A stretch of DNA of 35,370 bases from Actinomycetes bacterium (lineage in GTDB: Bacteria > Actinomycetota > Actinomycetes > Propionibacteriales > Nocardioidaceae). Positions within the stretch are counted from its first letter, which is position 1; every line of letters begins with the position of its first letter. The notes under the pieces are model-generated. The model ran no database searches, was not told where the DNA came from, and saw only the letters and a list, made by a program, of their open reading frames with translations. The DNA is taken from the NCBI GenBank assembly GCA_023417775.1, contig JAEZEJ010000117.1, positions 1 to 35,370 of the forward strand, written 5' to 3'. This document shows, in pieces, positions 7,760 to 15,681 of the stretch. The position numbers were made by a program, and so were the translations under genes.

Positions 7760-9295
7760 ATGACGGAACGAGACGACTACCTCGGACGCATCGGGACCCT
7801 GATCCGCGATGCACGCCAGCACTCCGGTCTCACTCAGGCCCAGCTCGCTGCTCAACTCCGCACGAGTCAGAGTGCCGTCAACCGCATCGAGAAGGGACAG
7901 CAGAATCTCACGCTCGACATGCTCGCGCGGATCGGTTCGGCCCTCGACTCCGAGATCGTCAGCGTCGGCGCCTCCGGCCCGAGTCATCTGCGGGTCAAGG
8001 GCGGCACCACGCTGAAGGGCGCGATCGACGTCAAGTCGAGCAAGAACGCCGGCGTCGCACTGCTCTGCGCCTCGCTGCTCAACACCGGCACCACCGTGTT
8101 GCGCAAGGTCGCGCGGATCGAGGAGGTCAATCGCCTTCTGGAGGTCCTGGACTCCATCGGCGTCAAGACCCGCTGGCTGAACGACCACAACGATCTCGAG
8201 CTCGTGGTACCCGAGAAGCTCGATCTCGCCGGTATGGACGCCGCCGCCGCACGCCGAACCCGCAGCATCATCATGTTCCTGGGCCCGCTCATGCACCGCG
8301 TCCCCGAGTTCGAGCTCCCCTATGCCGGTGGCTGCGATCTCGGCACCCGCACGGTCGAGCCGCATATGACCGCGCTGCGCCCCTTCGGCCTCAAGGTCAT
8401 CGCCACCGAGGGCAGCTATCACGCCTCCGCTGCCCAGGGCACCGGGCCGGAGCGTCCGATCGTGCTCACCGAGCGAGGCGACACGGTCACCGAGAACGCC
8501 CTGCTGGCCGCCGCGCGTCACGATGGCGTCACGGTCATCCGCAATGCCAGCTCCAATTACATGGTGCAGGACCTGTGCTTCTTCCTCGAGAAGCTCGGCG
8601 TGCGCATCGAGGGCATCGGCACCACCACCTTGCGGGTGTACGGTCAGCCCGAGATCCGCACCGATGTCGACTATGCGCCGAGCGAGGATCCGATCGAGGC
8701 GATGAGCCTCATCGCCGCCGCCATCGTCACCAAGTCCAGCATCACCGTGTGCCGCGTCCCGATCGAGTTCATGGAGATCGAGCTCGCGGTGCTGGAGGAG
8801 ATGGGCTTCGTCTACGAGCAGTCGGCGGAGTACATGGCCGAGAACGGCCAGACCCGGCTCGTCGACATCACGACCCACCCCTCGCAGCTCAGGGCGCCGA
8901 TCGACAAGATCCACCCGATGCCCTTCCCCGGGCTCAATATCGACAACCTGCCCTTCTTCGCCGTCATCGCGGCGACGGCGGATGGGCAGACGATGTTGCA
9001 CGACTGGGTCTATGAGAACCGTGCCATCTACCTGACCGAGCTCAACAAGCTCGGCGCGCGGGTCAAGCTGATGGATCCGCACCGGGTGCTCATCGAGGGC
9101 CCCACCCACTGGAGCGGCGCCGAGCTGGTCTGCCCGCCCGCCCTGCGTCCCGCGGTGGTCATCCTGCTTGCGATGCTGGCGGCCAAGGGCACTTCGGTGC
9201 TGCGCAGCGTGTATGTGATCAATCGAGGCTATGAGGATCTGGCGACGCGCCTCAACGCCCTCGGCGCCGAGATCGAGACCTTCCGCGATATCTGA
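7760..9295 (+). CDS. XRE helix-turn-helix fused to MurA-like enolpyruvyl transferase domain
   Basis: 511 aa. Residues about 10-70 are an XRE/Cro-type HTH (IRDARQHSGLTQAQLAAQL, then SQSAVNRIEKGQQNLTLDML). Residues about 76-511 are a full EPSP-synthase-fold domain like MurA, which makes UDP-GlcNAc-enolpyruvate for peptidoglycan. Lys95-Asn96, Arg168, Cys192 in GGCDLGTR, Arg197 and Arg421 in YENR match MurA catalytic or binding positions. The segment corresponding to FPTDxQ (catalytic Asp305 of E. coli MurA) instead reads FPGLNIDNLP, so activity is uncertain. Classical MurA is about 420-440 aa and has no HTH. It may be a second MurA paralogue or a sensor using the fold to bind a cell-wall precursor. 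The ATG at 7760 is leaderless and lies behind a perfect palindrome. Confidence 0.9.
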   Translation: MTERDDYLGRIGTLIRDARQHSGLTQAQLAAQLRTSQSAVNRIEKGQQNLTLDMLARIGSALDSEIVSVGASGPSHLRVKGGTTLKGAIDVKSSKNAGVALLCASLLNTGTTVLRKVARIEEVNRLLEVLDSIGVKTRWLNDHNDLELVVPEKLDLAGMDAAAARRTRSIIMFLGPLMHRVPEFELPYAGGCDLGTRTVEPHMTALRPFGLKVIATEGSYHASAAQGTGPERPIVLTERGDTVTENALLAAARHDGVTVIRNASSNYMVQDLCFFLEKLGVRIEGIGTTTLRVYGQPEIRTDVDYAPSEDPIEAMSLIAAAIVTKSSITVCRVPIEFMEIELAVLEEMGFVYEQSAEYMAENGQTRLVDITTHPSQLRAPIDKIHPMPFPGLNIDNLPFFAVIAATADGQTMLHDWVYENRAIYLTELNKLGARVKLMDPHRVLIEGPTHWSGAELVCPPALRPAVVILLAMLAAKGTSVLRSVYVINRGYEDLATRLNALGAEIETFRDI

Positions 9296-9304
9296 GTGAG
9301 CGCC

Positions 9305-9348
9305 CTCGTGGTGTGGTCCCGGCGCGTCCGCTGGGACCACACCACGAG
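9305..9348 (+). terminator. Strong hairpin between HTH-MurA and GDPD genes
   Basis: A perfect 16-bp stem (9305-9320 with 9333-9348) closes a 12-base loop, 9 bp after the HTH-MurA stop codon. No T-run follows, as is common for actinobacterial hairpin terminators. The right arm covers the place where a -35 element for the next gene would lie. Confidence 0.75.
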
Positions 9349-9355
9349 CACCCCC

Positions 9356-9361
9356 TAGCGT
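9356..9361 (+). promoter_or_regulatory. Candidate -10 box TAGCGT, leaderless start of GDPD gene
   Basis: TAGCGT is followed by 7 nt and then GTG 9369. It lies 7 bp after the terminator-like hairpin. The spacing favours GTG 9369 over the in-frame GTG at 9360, which overlaps the box itself. Confidence 0.5.
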
Positions 9362-9368
9362 GGGTCTC

Positions 9369-10133
9369 GTGACCCGACCGCCGGCCTATCTGGACGCTCC
9401 CACTCCCCTGGCCTTCGCCCATCGCGGGGGGCCGTCGACGGCCGGCAATGCCGGTATCGAGAACTCCCTCGCCGCCTTCCGTCACGCCTACGGCCTCGGC
9501 TATCGGTATCTGGAGACCGACACGCGGGCGACCAGCGACGGGATCGCCTACGCCTGTCACGATGCCCGGCTCAGCCGCCTCACCGGCGACGACCGCGCCA
9601 TCGGCGACCTCACCTCGGCCGAGCTCGAGGCGATGCTGCTCGGCGATCGCGAGCCCATCGTGCGGCTGGACGCGCTGCTGTCCGCCCTGCCCGATGGCCG
9701 GTTCAATATCGACGTCAAGTCCACCGATGCGATCGAGCCCACCTGCCGGGTCATCGAGGAGCTCGATGCCGTCGATCGCGTCTGCCTCGCCTCCTTCTCC
9801 CACCGACGTCTCGATGCGCTGCGCGCGCGCCTGCCCGATGCGGCATTCAGCGCCTCCTCACGCGATGTCGCGCGGATGGTGCTCGGACTCGGCATCCCGC
9901 GAGGAGTTCACTGTCTGCAAGTGCCGGTGGCGCACGGCCCGGTGCCCGTCGTCACGCGTCGACTGCTGCGCCGGGCGCATCGCGCCGGTATCCAGGTGCA
10001 CGTCTGGACCATCGACGACCCCGACGAGATGCATCGGCTGCTCGATCTCGGGGTCGATGGACTGATGACCGATCGCACCGATGTGCTCAAAGCCGTCCTG
10101 ATGGAACGCGGACAGTGGACGGAGGCATCATGA
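9369..10133 (+). CDS. Glycerophosphodiester phosphodiesterase family protein
   Basis: 254-aa TIM-barrel GDPD domain. The HR pair in FAHRGG (about 18-19), IENSLAAF, the LETDTRATSDG metal-binding E-x-D, and the general-acid His in ACHDARLSRLTG are all present, as is the C-terminal HVWTIDDPDEMHRLLDLGVDGLMTDR. It probably cleaves glycerophosphodiesters to glycerol-3-phosphate and an alcohol. There is no signal peptide, so it is cytoplasmic. The last codons overlap the MFS start (ATGA), so the two are translationally coupled. The start is GTG 9369; GTG 9360 would add three residues. Confidence 0.9.
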   Translation: MTRPPAYLDAPTPLAFAHRGGPSTAGNAGIENSLAAFRHAYGLGYRYLETDTRATSDGIAYACHDARLSRLTGDDRAIGDLTSAELEAMLLGDREPIVRLDALLSALPDGRFNIDVKSTDAIEPTCRVIEELDAVDRVCLASFSHRRLDALRARLPDAAFSASSRDVARMVLGLGIPRGVHCLQVPVAHGPVPVVTRRLLRRAHRAGIQVHVWTIDDPDEMHRLLDLGVDGLMTDRTDVLKAVLMERGQWTEAS

Positions 10134-11440
10134 GGAGAGTCATCGCCTGGAGCCTGTGGGACTGGGGCTCGGCGGCCTTCAACGCCGTCATCATCACCTT
10201 CGTGTTCTCGGTCTACCTGGTCGACGGGGTCGGCGACGACCTGCCCGGTCCCCTCTCGGCGAGCACCTGGTACGGCTGGGCGATCGGCGCCGGTGCCTTC
10301 GTCATCGCCATCTCGGCCCCCGCTCTCGGACAGCGGTCCGATGCCCGGGGCAGGCGCAAACGCACCCTCGCGCTGCTCACCGGCGTGGTCGTGGCGCTGA
10401 CCGCCGGTCTCTTCTTCGTCGAGGACGACTACCACTATCTGTGGCTCGGTCTGCTGCTCGTGTCGCTGGCCTCGATCGCCTTCGAACTGGCCCAGGTCCC
10501 GTATTTCGCGATGCTGCGCCAAGTCTCGACACCCGAGACCGTCGGACGGATCTCGGGGATCGGCTGGGCCTTCGGCTATCTGGGCGGCATCGTCCTGCTG
10601 CTCATCTGCTACTTCGGCTTCATCGCCGGCGACGGCGGGATGCTCGGGCTCTCGACGGACAACGGCTTGAATATCCGCCTCGTCGCACTGGTGTCCGCCG
10701 CCTGGTTCCTCATCTTCGCGATCCCGCTATTCCTCGCCGTCCCCGAGCTGCCGGCCTCGGCGACGCCCGACCGCGCGGATGTCGGATTCATCGAGTCCTA
10801 TCGGGTGCTCTGGCGTGAGCTCAAGACGATGTGGGCGACCGATCGCGATGTCCTGAGGTTCCTCATCGCGAGCGCCTTCTACCGCGACGGGCTCTCCGGG
10901 GTGTTCGCCTTCGGCGGGATCCTCGCGGTGAGCGTCTACGGCATCGACACCGCCGATGTCATCCTGTTCGCCGTCGCGGCCAATGTCGTGAGCGCCGCCG
11001 GCGCCTGGGTGGCGGGCTATCTCGATGACAGCTGGGGCTCGCGCCGGGTCGTCGTCGCCTCGCTCGTGTCGATGCTCGCGGTCGCCGCCGTGCTGCTCTT
11101 CGTCAGCGGGCCGCTGATGTTCTGGATCTTCGGGCTCGCGCTGTGCCTCTTCGTCGGCCCGGCCCAGGCGGCCTCGCGCACCTATCTGACCCGGGCGACC
11201 CGTCAGGGCAAGGAAGGGCAGAATTTCGGCCTGTACGCCATGACCGGCCGCGCGGCCTCCTTCATGGCTCCCACGCTCTTCGGCCTGTTCGTGCTGATCG
11301 GCGGTGCGGATCGCTGGGGGATCCTCGGGATCATGATCGTCCTGGCCGTCGGCTTGTGGCTGCTGTTGCGCATCCCCGAGCTGACCCGGGCCGAAGATGA
11401 TCGCTTCTCAGGGGAATCTCACGGCGATGGCGTACGTTGA
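10130..11440 (+). CDS. MFS transporter, UMF1/Atg22-like
   Basis: 436-aa, 12-helix transporter. It begins WSLWDWGSAAFNAVIITFVFSVYL, the N-terminal helix pattern of the UMF1 family (related to the yeast vacuolar effluxer Atg22), and the first cytoplasmic loop is GQRSDARGRRKRTLAL, the MFS motif A. The ATG at 10130 overlaps the GDPD stop (ATGA) and has GGAGG 4 nt upstream; a GTG at 10115 is rejected. Coupling with a GDPD suggests a shared substrate class such as glycerol-phosphate esters, but UMF1 substrates are poorly known and this is inference. Confidence 0.88.
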   Translation: MRRVIAWSLWDWGSAAFNAVIITFVFSVYLVDGVGDDLPGPLSASTWYGWAIGAGAFVIAISAPALGQRSDARGRRKRTLALLTGVVVALTAGLFFVEDDYHYLWLGLLLVSLASIAFELAQVPYFAMLRQVSTPETVGRISGIGWAFGYLGGIVLLLICYFGFIAGDGGMLGLSTDNGLNIRLVALVSAAWFLIFAIPLFLAVPELPASATPDRADVGFIESYRVLWRELKTMWATDRDVLRFLIASAFYRDGLSGVFAFGGILAVSVYGIDTADVILFAVAANVVSAAGAWVAGYLDDSWGSRRVVVASLVSMLAVAAVLLFVSGPLMFWIFGLALCLFVGPAQAASRTYLTRATRQGKEGQNFGLYAMTGRAASFMAPTLFGLFVLIGGADRWGILGIMIVLAVGLWLLLRIPELTRAEDDRFSGESHGDGVR

Positions 11441-11446
11441 TATAGA
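11438..11446 (+). promoter_or_regulatory. Extended -10 promoter (TGA-TATAGA) of rbpA
   Basis: TG-A-TATAGA fits an extended -10 element and overlaps the MFS stop codon. Transcription would start near 11453, giving a short leader that contains AAGGGGA (11458-11464), a good ribosome-binding site 9 nt before ATG 11474. No strong -35 is visible. Confidence 0.5.
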
Positions 11447-11473
11447 GAGAAGACACGAAAGGGGAACGCGAGC

Positions 11474-11860
11474 ATGGCTGAACGAGCACTGCGAGGCGCC
11501 CGACTCGGTGCCCAGAGCTTCGAAGACGAACGCGGCGTGGAGATGGCTCCTCGTCAAGAGGTCGAGTACGCCCTCGCCGACGGCCGCACCTTCACCGTGA
11601 CCATGTCGGAGGAAGCGGAGATCCCCGGTGAGTGGGAGGACCCCAAGTCCGGGCAGATGGGTCGCCTGGTCGGGGCTGACGCCTCCGGCGACAATAAGGA
11701 CGAGAAGCCGATCCGCACCCACTGGGACATGCTGCTCGAGCGTCGCTCGGTCGAGGAGCTCGAGGATCTGCTGAGCGAGCGGCTGGAGCTGCTGCGCGGC
11801 GGTGAGATCGGTCCCCCGCACCTGCACCGGCGTTCCGGATCCAAGAAGAAGTCCGCCTAG
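11474..11860 (+). CDS. rbpA: RNA polymerase-binding protein RbpA
   Basis: 128-aa RbpA. The N-terminal tail and core (MAERALRGARLGAQSFE, MAPRQ, AEIPGEW) and the sigma-interaction domain (RTHWDMLLERRSVEELEDLLSERLELLR) are intact. RbpA binds RNA polymerase and principal sigma factors and stabilises the open complex in actinobacteria. There is no cysteine, so this version cannot hold the structural zinc reported for some Streptomyces homologues. A 20-residue basic tail (HRRSGSKKK) follows the usual end. It has its own promoter and ribosome-binding site. Its stop codon overlaps the lnt stop on the other strand at CTAG. Confidence 0.96.
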   Translation: MAERALRGARLGAQSFEDERGVEMAPRQEVEYALADGRTFTVTMSEEAEIPGEWEDPKSGQMGRLVGADASGDNKDEKPIRTHWDMLLERRSVEELEDLLSERLELLRGGEIGPPHLHRRSGSKKKSA

Positions 11861-13320
11861 GACCTCCGGCCGCGCCTCCTGATACGCCAGGCGGCGACCA
11901 AGCCGATCAATGCCAGCCCGGCGATGAGCCCCTCCAATGGAGCGGCGAGTCGCTGGGCTGGTGTCGTTCCGGAGGCCCCGGTGATGTCCTCGATCATGAC
12001 CGTCGGCTCCAGCAAGGGCGCCTCGGTGACGACCTCGCCGTCCGGGGACACGACCCCGCTGATGCCGTTCGTCGAGGGCACCACCACGTAGCGTCCGGTC
12101 TCGATGGCCCGCAAGCGTGAGATATTCCACTGCTGACGCAGCTGAGAGGTCCCCTCGAAGCTCGCATTGCTCGTCTGGACGACGAGGAACTCCGCTCCCC
12201 CGCCGATCGCCTCGCGCACGATGCCGTCATAGGCGATGTCCCAGCAGATCGTGTCTCCGATCACGGCGCCGCCGATCCGCAGATCTCCGGCGTCATCGCC
12301 GGGCAGCATGTCGCGGGGGATGTCGCGGTCGATCCTCGGAACCAGATCGCCCAGCTGCTGCCGGAACGGCACGTACTCGCCATAGGGCACGAGCTTGCGC
12401 TTGACATAGGTCTCCTGATGCCCGCGAGGGGTCCACACGAATCCCGCGTTGTAGGCGGTGGTGGAGGTCGGACCGTTGAGGATGCCCCCTGCCAGGATCG
12501 GGGCGCCCACCTCACGCGAGGCCTCGGTGAGCCGGTCCCCGGCCCACGCCTCGGTCAGCGGGTCGATGTCCATGGCGTTCTCGGGCCAGAGCACCATGTC
12601 GACGGGCTCGTCGATCTCCGCCGTCGCCTCCAGGTGCAGTTCGAAGATCTCACCGCGCGGCCAGTCCAGGAACGGGCCCGGCGTCCCGCCCTGCACCACC
12701 GCGACCCGGTGAGTGTCCCCGGACCCGGCCAGTCCGATCGGCAATAACGCACCGCAGAGTACGAGGGCGCCCCCGGCCACTGCGGCCGGGAGGACGCGCC
12801 GCGGCCGTTCGGCGACCAGCACGAACAGGGTCGCCAAGATCGCGAGGACGAAGGTGGTCGCGGGCATGCCGACGAGGCGCACCCACGATTCCATCGGCGT
12901 GTCGATCGTCGTGTGGGCGAGACGGCCCCAAGGGAATCCGGACAGCGGGATCGCCCCCCGCAGGCTCTCACCCGCCATCCAGACGGCCGCGGCCCACAGC
13001 GGCCAGCCGGGCAGCCGCAGCACGGCACGGAGTGCCCAGGCGATCAGCACATAGAAGACCGCCTGCGCCATCACCAGGGCGATCCAGGCGGCCCGGTCGA
13101 CGGCGTTCATCCACCAGATGAGCGGCCCCATGTAGCCCCAGCCGAAGGCGAATCCGGACAACAGGACGGTGATGAGCCGCGAGGACGCCATCCGGCGCAG
13201 CAGCCAGAGCCACGCCGCGATCGCGGGTACGACGATCCACGGGATGTCCCACGGGGCGAAGGCGGTCGACGCGATGACGCCGGACAGCGCGGACCCGGCG
13301 ATCGCGATGAAGGGATTCAC
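11857..13320 (-). CDS. lnt: Apolipoprotein N-acyltransferase
   Basis: 487 aa. About six N-terminal membrane helices precede a carbon-nitrogen hydrolase domain, and a final helix lies near the C-terminus (about 463-480). The catalytic triad is Glu247 in LWPENA, Lys307 in YVKRKLVPYGEYVPF and Cys359 in DTICWDIAY. Lnt adds the third acyl chain to the N-terminal Cys of lipoproteins at the outer face of the membrane; the FKBP lipoprotein in this window is a possible client. Translation starts at GTG 13320, whose GTGA overlaps the stop of the upstream M24 peptidase. It is not fused to a Ppm1-type mannosyltransferase as in mycobacteria. Confidence 0.94.
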   Translation of the reverse strand: MNPFIAIAGSALSGVIASTAFAPWDIPWIVVPAIAAWLWLLRRMASSRLITVLLSGFAFGWGYMGPLIWWMNAVDRAAWIALVMAQAVFYVLIAWALRAVLRLPGWPLWAAAVWMAGESLRGAIPLSGFPWGRLAHTTIDTPMESWVRLVGMPATTFVLAILATLFVLVAERPRRVLPAAVAGGALVLCGALLPIGLAGSGDTHRVAVVQGGTPGPFLDWPRGEIFELHLEATAEIDEPVDMVLWPENAMDIDPLTEAWAGDRLTEASREVGAPILAGGILNGPTSTTAYNAGFVWTPRGHQETYVKRKLVPYGEYVPFRQQLGDLVPRIDRDIPRDMLPGDDAGDLRIGGAVIGDTICWDIAYDGIVREAIGGGAEFLVVQTSNASFEGTSQLRQQWNISRLRAIETGRYVVVPSTNGISGVVSPDGEVVTEAPLLEPTVMIEDITGASGTTPAQRLAAPLEGLIAGLALIGLVAAWRIRRRGRRS

Positions 13321-14402
13321 GGCAGGCGCACGAGATCCCGCGACGTCGAGTTCACGACTTCCAGGCCATCGTCGGTGCAGATGGCGATGTCCTCGATGCG
13401 CGCTCCGTAGCGTCCGTCGAGGTAGATGCCCGGCTCGATCGAGAAGGCCATGCCGGGCTCCAGCAGACGCGCACTGCCCTCGACGATGTAGGGCTCCTCG
13501 TGGGTCTCCTGGCCGATGCCGTGCCCGGTGCGGTGGACGAATCGATCGCCGTAGCCCGCGGCGGCGATGATCTCGCGGCCGACCCGGTCCACGGACTCGG
13601 CCGTCACGCCGGCTCGCGCGTGCTCGCGCTGCGCGGTCTGAGCCTGCTGCAGGACGTCGTACAGCGCGGCGAACTCCTCATCGGGCTCTCCCCCGACGAC
13701 ATAGGTGCGGGTGGAGTCCGAGCAGTACCCGGCGGGAGTCGTGCCGCCGATATCGACGACGACGGGATCACCGGGCTCGATGACCCGGTCGGAGAGCTCG
13801 TGATGGGGCGAGGCGCCATTGGGCCCGGAGCCGACGATGACGAAGTCCGCCGTCGCGTGACCCTCGGCGAGGATGGCCCGTGCGATGTCCTCGCCCACCT
13901 CGCGTTCGGTGCGACCCGCCCGCAGCCACTCGCCCATCCGTCGATGGACACGGTCGATCGCCGCGCCCGCCTCACGCAGGGCCTCGATCTCACCGGGCTC
14001 CTTGCGCATCCGCAGCTCGGCGATGATCTCCCCGCCGAGGACCTGATCGGCGGCAGGCAGGGCGGCTCCGAGGGCGAAGACCCGCGCGGCCCACATGTGG
14101 TCGTCGACGGCGACCACCGTGACATCGCCGACCAGCTCGGCCACGAGCGCGAAGGGATCCTCGGTCTCCTGCCAGCTGGCGATCGGCACCGTGACGCCCG
14201 AGGCGACGGCGGCGGGCCGTTCCAGATGCGGGACCACCAGGGTCGGCTCGCCAGCGGCCGGGAGGATCAGACAGGTGAGCCGCTCGAGTGGAAGGGCGTG
14301 GTAGCCGGTGAGATAGCGAAGGTCGGCGCCGGGGGTCACCAGGAGCGCGTCGACGCCGCGGTCGGACAGGAGAGCTTGGGCACGAGCGAGACGATCGGTC
14401 AC
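13317..14402 (-). CDS. M24-family metallopeptidase (Xaa-Pro dipeptidase-like)
   Basis: 361 aa. A creatinase-like N-terminal domain (YLTGYHALPLERLTCLIL) is followed by the pita-bread domain. The five metal ligands are recognisable: Asp in VVVDIGGT, Asp in GYCSDSTRTY, His in GHGIGQETHEEP, Glu in FSIEPGIY and Glu in ARIEDI. It probably removes N-terminal residues before proline or cleaves X-Pro dipeptides. I chose the GTG at 14402 because it begins the conserved domain (VTDRLARAQ) and a TAGGCT box ends 7 nt upstream. Its stop overlaps the lnt start, so the two are coupled. Confidence 0.9.
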   Translation of the reverse strand: MTDRLARAQALLSDRGVDALLVTPGADLRYLTGYHALPLERLTCLILPAAGEPTLVVPHLERPAAVASGVTVPIASWQETEDPFALVAELVGDVTVVAVDDHMWAARVFALGAALPAADQVLGGEIIAELRMRKEPGEIEALREAGAAIDRVHRRMGEWLRAGRTEREVGEDIARAILAEGHATADFVIVGSGPNGASPHHELSDRVIEPGDPVVVDIGGTTPAGYCSDSTRTYVVGGEPDEEFAALYDVLQQAQTAQREHARAGVTAESVDRVGREIIAAAGYGDRFVHRTGHGIGQETHEEPYIVEGSARLLEPGMAFSIEPGIYLDGRYGARIEDIAICTDDGLEVVNSTSRDLVRLP

Positions 14403-14409
14403 GCCTCCG

Positions 14410-14415
14410 AGCCTA
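14410..14415 (-). promoter_or_regulatory. Candidate -10 box TAGGCT, leaderless start of M24 peptidase-lnt operon
   Basis: TAGGCT on the minus strand ends 7 nt before GTG 14402. A GGAG lies within the spacer but only 3 nt from the start codon, too close to act well as a ribosome-binding site. Confidence 0.5.
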
Positions 14416-14461
14416 TCGACTCGCCGGTGGTCGCCAGCGGACGGTGTTCGCACGGCGCTGG

Positions 14462-14708
14462 GGCGGCGAGTGGTCAACTATCGGGCGGTGCGGCAGATCG
14501 TTGACCAGGCACCGGCATCGGGCCCGGCCAGAAGGCGGTGACTCACCAACCACGCGCGGCCCCGACATGGTTGACCACACACCGACATCGCGCCCGGCCA
14601 GATCGCGGTGATCCATCAACCACCGGGCACGGGTCGTCGGTGGTTGGCTACTCACCGCCTCCACACGAGCCAGCGCGCTCGGCACCGGGTGGTTGGCTAC
14701 TCACCGCC
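14462..14708. repeat. REP-like intergenic palindromic repeat cluster (five copies)
   Basis: Five copies of a 19-bp element close to GGCGGTGAGTAGCCAACCA occupy the gene-free interval. Three are forward (14462-14480, 14534-14552, 14604-14622) and two reverse (14641-14659, 14690-14708); the two reverse copies are identical. Forward copies 2 and 3 sit in 53-bp units (14501-14553, 14571-14623) that match at 44 positions with a 70-bp period. Inverted arms form hairpins: 14471-14478 with 14500-14507 (8 bp) and 14617-14625 with 14638-14646 (9 bp, 12-base loop). The mixed orientation and hairpins resemble REP/BIME elements; no transposase is near. Confidence 0.8.
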
Positions 14709-14743
14709 GGGCCAAGGGAGGTGTCGCGGGTCCGCTGACGGAC

Positions 14744-14749
14744 TAGGAT
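14744..14749 (+). promoter_or_regulatory. Candidate -10 box TAGGAT of 5'-3' exonuclease gene
   Basis: TAGGAT ends 8 nt before ATG 14758 and no ribosome-binding site is present, so a leaderless transcript is likely. It lies 35 bp after the last repeat copy. Confidence 0.5.
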
Positions 14750-14757
14750 CGACGACC

Positions 14758-15678
14758 ATGACCGGTCGATTGCTCCTCGTGGACACCGCGAGTCTGTACT
14801 TCCGCGCCTTCTACGGCGTGCCGGACTCACTGAAGGCCCCGGACGGCACTCCGGTCAACGCCGTCCGGGGCCTTCTGGACTTCATCGCCACGCTCGCCTC
14901 CCAGTACGAGCCAGAGGCGATCGTCGCCTGCTGGGACGACGACTGGCGGCCGCAGTGGCGAGTGGACCTGCTGCCCTCCTATAAGGCGCACCGGGTCGAG
15001 GCGGAGACGCCGGAGGTGGACGTCGAGGAGACCCCCGACGGGCTCGCACCACAGGTTCCGCTCATCGCCGAGGCACTCGCGCTGCTCGGCATCCCGGTGG
15101 TCGGCGCCGCGGAGGCCGAGGCCGATGATGTCATCGGCACGCTGGTGCATCACTGGGACGGACCGGTCGAGGTGGTCACCGGCGATCGGGACCTGTTCCA
15201 GGTCGTCGACGACTCCCGCGAGATCCGCGTGCTCTACACGGCCCGCGGAGTAGGAAAACACGATGTGGTCGATGCCGCCTGGGTACGCGACAAGTACGGC
15301 ATCGAGCCGCACCAGTATGTGGACTTCGCGGTGATGCGCGGGGATGCTTCGGACGGCCTGCCGGGCGTACCCGGCATCGGCGACAAGACCGCGGCGGTGC
15401 TGCTCGGCGAGTTCGGCGATCTCGATGCCATCGCGGAAGCGGCGGCCGACGACTCCACCTCCATCAAGCCGCGTCCACGACGATCGCTGCTGGAATCAGC
15501 CGACTACATCGCGAATGCGGTCCGCGTGGTGCGCGTCCGCGATGACCTCGACCTCGCTCCCCCATCCGCTCTGCCCGAGCTGACGAGCCAGCAGATCTCG
15601 GACTTCACCGACTTCGCCGGGACCTGGGGTCTCGGCGGGTCCGCCGAGCGCGTGCTCGCGGTCCGCGCGTCCGCCTGA
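14758..15678 (+). CDS. 5'-3' exonuclease, FEN/PolI-exonuclease family
   Basis: 306-aa stand-alone homologue of the DNA polymerase I 5'-nuclease domain. The first metal Asp is in LLLVDTASLYFRAFYG, acidic clusters follow in EAEADDVIGTL and TGDRDLFQVV, and the helix-3-turn-helix DNA-binding segment is GLPGVPGIGDKTAAVLLGEF. It would trim 5' flaps or RNA primers. The ATG at 14758 begins the conserved domain and has a TAGGAT box 8 nt upstream; frames open further upstream only through the repeat cluster. It converges on helY with 3 bp between stops; the same neighbours occur in Mycobacterium tuberculosis (Rv2090 beside helY). Confidence 0.92.
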   Translation: MTGRLLLVDTASLYFRAFYGVPDSLKAPDGTPVNAVRGLLDFIATLASQYEPEAIVACWDDDWRPQWRVDLLPSYKAHRVEAETPEVDVEETPDGLAPQVPLIAEALALLGIPVVGAAEAEADDVIGTLVHHWDGPVEVVTGDRDLFQVVDDSREIRVLYTARGVGKHDVVDAAWVRDKYGIEPHQYVDFAVMRGDASDGLPGVPGIGDKTAAVLLGEFGDLDAIAEAAADDSTSIKPRPRRSLLESADYIANAVRVVRVRDDLDLAPPSALPELTSQQISDFTDFAGTWGLGGSAERVLAVRASA

Positions 15679-15681
15679 GCG

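Noticed and set aside
7736..9340. Open frame of about 530 codons on the minus strand
   Set aside because: It is antisense to the clearly real HTH-MurA gene and has the same His/Asp/Gly-rich composition as other shadow frames.
14462..14708. Possible CRISPR array
   Set aside because: The repeats are imperfect, occur in both orientations, have spacers of unequal length that are themselves similar, and no cas gene is near.
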